From: Pseudomonas sp.
Lineage (GTDB): Bacteria > Pseudomonadota > Gammaproteobacteria > Pseudomonadales > Pseudomonadaceae
Reading direction: 5' to 3'
Assembly: GCA_003523465.1 (NCBI GenBank)
Contig: DQAA01000316.1
Location: 1-7,431, forward strand
Length of the DNA: 7,431 nt
Within the stretch, counting starts at the first letter, position 1. Every line of letters begins with the position of its first letter. The translations under genes and the position numbers were made by a program. This document shows positions 6,129 to 7,431 of this stretch, in pieces. The notes beneath the pieces were generated by a model. The model was given only the letters and a program-made list of their open reading frames with translations, did no database searches and was not told the origin of the DNA.

Positions 6129-6234
6129 GCCTCCGTCCGGCACAAGGATAGGAATATTCTGGCAAGTGGCTCCGGCATGTCCCACAATCCACGGCTTTTC
6201 CTGCCCTAGGGCAGCAACGGACGGAGAGGCCGGA
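6129..6234 (+). promoter_or_regulatory. Leader able to hide the downstream ribosome-binding site
   Basis: CTCCGTCC (6131-6138), just after the previous stop codon, is the perfect complement of GGACGGAG (6219-6226), which overlaps the SD of the acyltransferase. Inside the resulting loop are a perfect palindrome CTGCCCT/AGGGCAG (6201-6214) and ACAAGGAT (6142-6149), which matches the core of the RsmA/CsrA binding consensus. The layout suggests translational control, but this is inferred from pairing alone. Confidence 0.4.
6223..6229 (+). promoter_or_regulatory. Shine-Dalgarno GGAGAGG that fixes the GTG 6235 start
   Basis: GGAGAGG lies 5 bases before GTG 6235. The frame is open back to a GTG at 6166, but that start would add 23 residues unlike the family and lacks a comparable site. 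Confidence 0.65.
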
Positions 6235-7368
6235 GTGGCACAGCAGTCAGAAGTTCTATCCCTTACCGGCCTGAGGTTCGTCTCGGCCTTCTACGTGTTC
6301 CTGTTCCATATCCATCTGCGCTGGCCGCTGAGCGACGACCCGCTGCTCAAGGGCATCCTCGACGCAGGGGCGGTGGGCATGAGCGTGTTCTTCATCCTGT
6401 CCGGCTTCCTGCTGTTCCTCAAATACCACGCCATCGAAGGGCGGGTGGCGGACTATTTCGTCAACCGGCTGGCGCGAATCTATCCGGTGTATTTCGTCGC
6501 GGGCCTGGTGACCTTGCCGTGGCTGAACATCCCGTTTGGCGATGATCCTGCCGCGAATCTCATGGCGCTGTGGAAGGTGCTGTTCATCTTCATCGCCAAC
6601 CTGTTCGTGATCCAGGCCTGGATCCCGCCGCTGTTCCCCCTGTGGAACAACAGCGGCAGCTGGTCGATCTCGGTGGAGATGTTCTGCTACTTCATGCTGC
6701 CGCTGATGATCCCGTTCCTGTCCCGGCTGTCGCGCCGGGGGCTGCTGTGGGCGCTGGCCCTGGCCTACCTGTTCTGCGTGATGTTCGGCGTGGCCACCAA
6801 GCTGTATCCCGGCTATGGCCTGCCGGTGTTCTACGCCATGCCGATCTTCCGCCTGCCGGAATTCATCATTGGTGGCTGTGCCTGCCTGCTGCTCAAGGAT
6901 TCCATCGCCACGCGCCCGTTGTGGGTGCTGCAACTCCTGGCGATCGCGCTGCTGTGCTGGTACCTGGGCACCTTTGCCAACGACATGCCGATCTACGTTG
7001 GCCATAGCTGGCTGGTGGTGCCGGTGATCGCCTTCGTCATCGCCTCGCTGTTCCTGGGCGGCGGGCCCCTCGACTGGCTGCTGTCGCGGCCGCTGTTCGT
7101 CTGGTTCGGCAAGATCAGCTACTGCTTCTACTCGTTCCAGGCGCTGATGGTGCTGGCGCTGCTGGACTACCACGCGGCGCTGGTGGCCTGGATGCCGGTG
7201 CTGGCCGACAGCAAGGTGCTGGCGCTGGTGGCCTTCGTGGTGCTGACGCTGGTTTCGGCGCTGGGCTTCCACTTCATCGAGGAGCCGAGCCGCAAGTGGA
7301 TCCGGCGCAAGTGGAAGGCGCGGGGGCAGGGCAAGGCAGTTGGACAGAGGGCGGCCGACCCGGCTTGA
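6235..7368 (+). CDS. Acyltransferase-3 family membrane protein (OafA-like, no SGNH domain)
   Basis: This is a 377-aa inner-membrane O-acyltransferase, probably moving acetyl from cytoplasmic acetyl-CoA to a glycan or its partner on the periplasmic side. The GTG start gives MAQQSEVLSLTGLRFVSAFYVFLFHIH, in which R14 and H25 form the R-X10-H motif that is essential in characterised family members such as OafB. Further family blocks are G-M-S-V-F-F-I-L-S-G-F (from residue 48), NRLARIYPVYF (R81), W-S-I-S-V-E-M-F-C-Y-F (from W143) and a C-terminal F-I-E-E-P-S-R-K-W. About ten hydrophobic membrane segments are visible. It ends with a short basic cytoplasmic tail and has no periplasmic SGNH domain, so it may depend on a separate one. 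The protein encoded immediately upstream is an exported SGNH protein and the obvious candidate. Translation may be limited by the structured 106-base leader. Composition is GC-rich and native-looking. The target glycan cannot be told from the sequence. Confidence 0.9.
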   Translation: MAQQSEVLSLTGLRFVSAFYVFLFHIHLRWPLSDDPLLKGILDAGAVGMSVFFILSGFLLFLKYHAIEGRVADYFVNRLARIYPVYFVAGLVTLPWLNIPFGDDPAANLMALWKVLFIFIANLFVIQAWIPPLFPLWNNSGSWSISVEMFCYFMLPLMIPFLSRLSRRGLLWALALAYLFCVMFGVATKLYPGYGLPVFYAMPIFRLPEFIIGGCACLLLKDSIATRPLWVLQLLAIALLCWYLGTFANDMPIYVGHSWLVVPVIAFVIASLFLGGGPLDWLLSRPLFVWFGKISYCFYSFQALMVLALLDYHAALVAWMPVLADSKVLALVAFVVLTLVSALGFHFIEEPSRKWIRRKWKARGQGKAVGQRAADPA

Positions 7369-7409
7369 TAGTCTGGCTCTGATAAGTGGAATCAGTAGCG
7401 CCGCGATCT

Positions 7410-7431
7410 TGTAGGAGCGTGGCTTGCCCGC
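7410..7431. repeat. Partial Pseudomonas REP-type repeat at window edge
   Basis: TGTAGGAGCGTGGCTTGCCCGC closely resembles the start of the short palindromic REP units common in Pseudomonas intergenic DNA (GTAGGAGC-G-x-x-CTTGC-x-CGC). It starts 42 bases after the acyltransferase stop and runs off the window. A weak CTGAT/ATCAG hairpin (7379-7395) lies just before it. Confidence 0.65.

Noticed and set aside
5169..6185. Long minus-strand open frame (338 codons) opposite the SGNH gene
   Set aside because: It is rich in His, Gln, Arg and Gly, as expected for the shadow of a GC-rich gene. It shows no motifs, and the plus-strand frame has clear domain signatures.
6166..6234. GTG 6166 as the acyltransferase start
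   Set aside because: The extra 23 residues (Cys/Pro-rich) do not fit the family's N-terminus. GTG 6235 has a strong SD at 5 bases and gives the usual short lead into LTGLR.
6256..7272. Long minus-strand open frame (338 codons) opposite the acyltransferase
   Set aside because: Its composition is almost all Gln, Glu, His and Arg, an antisense shadow of Leu/Val-rich membrane helices. It has no plausible fold or start site.
1..7431. CRISPR array, tRNA, rRNA, integrase or transposase genes
   Set aside because: None are visible. There are no regularly spaced repeats, no tRNA-like cloverleaf with a T-loop, and no recombinase motifs in any frame I read.

Overview
The window looks like chromosomal DNA of a Pseudomonas (fluorescens/putida-type). 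The evidence is the GC-rich, C/G-ending codon use in the main genes, GTG starts with strong Shine-Dalgarno (SD) sites, and a partial GTAGGAGC...CTTGCCCGC repeat at the right edge that resembles the REP-type repeats of that genus. This placement rests on pattern recognition, not on a search.

Layout, left to right. (1) Positions 1-391 have no convincing gene but hold several short inverted repeats. They lead into a lipoprotein gene (392-1009) with a four-cysteine cluster. (2) Positions ~1100-2220 form a clearly AT-richer block unlike its surroundings. It carries a likely promoter and tightly packed small genes. The first is a 136-aa protein (1205-1615). Its 3' end overlaps a second small gene (1602-1810) that reads as one 69-aa protein only if the ribosome slips -1, or one A is restored, at an in-frame A_AAA_AAC heptamer. 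After these come a possible gene remnant (to 2015), a 36-aa ORF (2002-2112) and the 5' end of another small gene (from 2109). This block looks horizontally acquired. Its style (tiny overlapping genes, orphan fragments) resembles toxin/immunity cassette debris, but no toxin can be identified. (3) At ~2221 the block is abruptly joined to the middle of a membrane acyltransferase-SGNH gene (to 4053), which has lost its start and its catalytic R-X10-H region and is therefore a 5'-truncated pseudogene. (4) Positions 4233-6128 encode a 631-aa Tat-exported protein with an SGNH esterase/acetyltransferase-type domain, a LamG-like beta domain and an unrecognised beta-rich tail. (5) After a 106-nt leader that can fold to hide the ribosome-binding site comes an intact 377-aa acyltransferase-3 membrane protein (6235-7368).

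How the genes may work together: the right half is best read as a cell-surface or secreted polysaccharide (or other envelope glycan) acylation locus. The intact membrane acyltransferase (6235-7368) lacks a periplasmic SGNH domain, while its upstream neighbour is a separately exported SGNH protein. Together they could form a split version of the one-piece acyltransferase-SGNH protein whose wreck lies just upstream. This pairing is an inference from gene order and domains.
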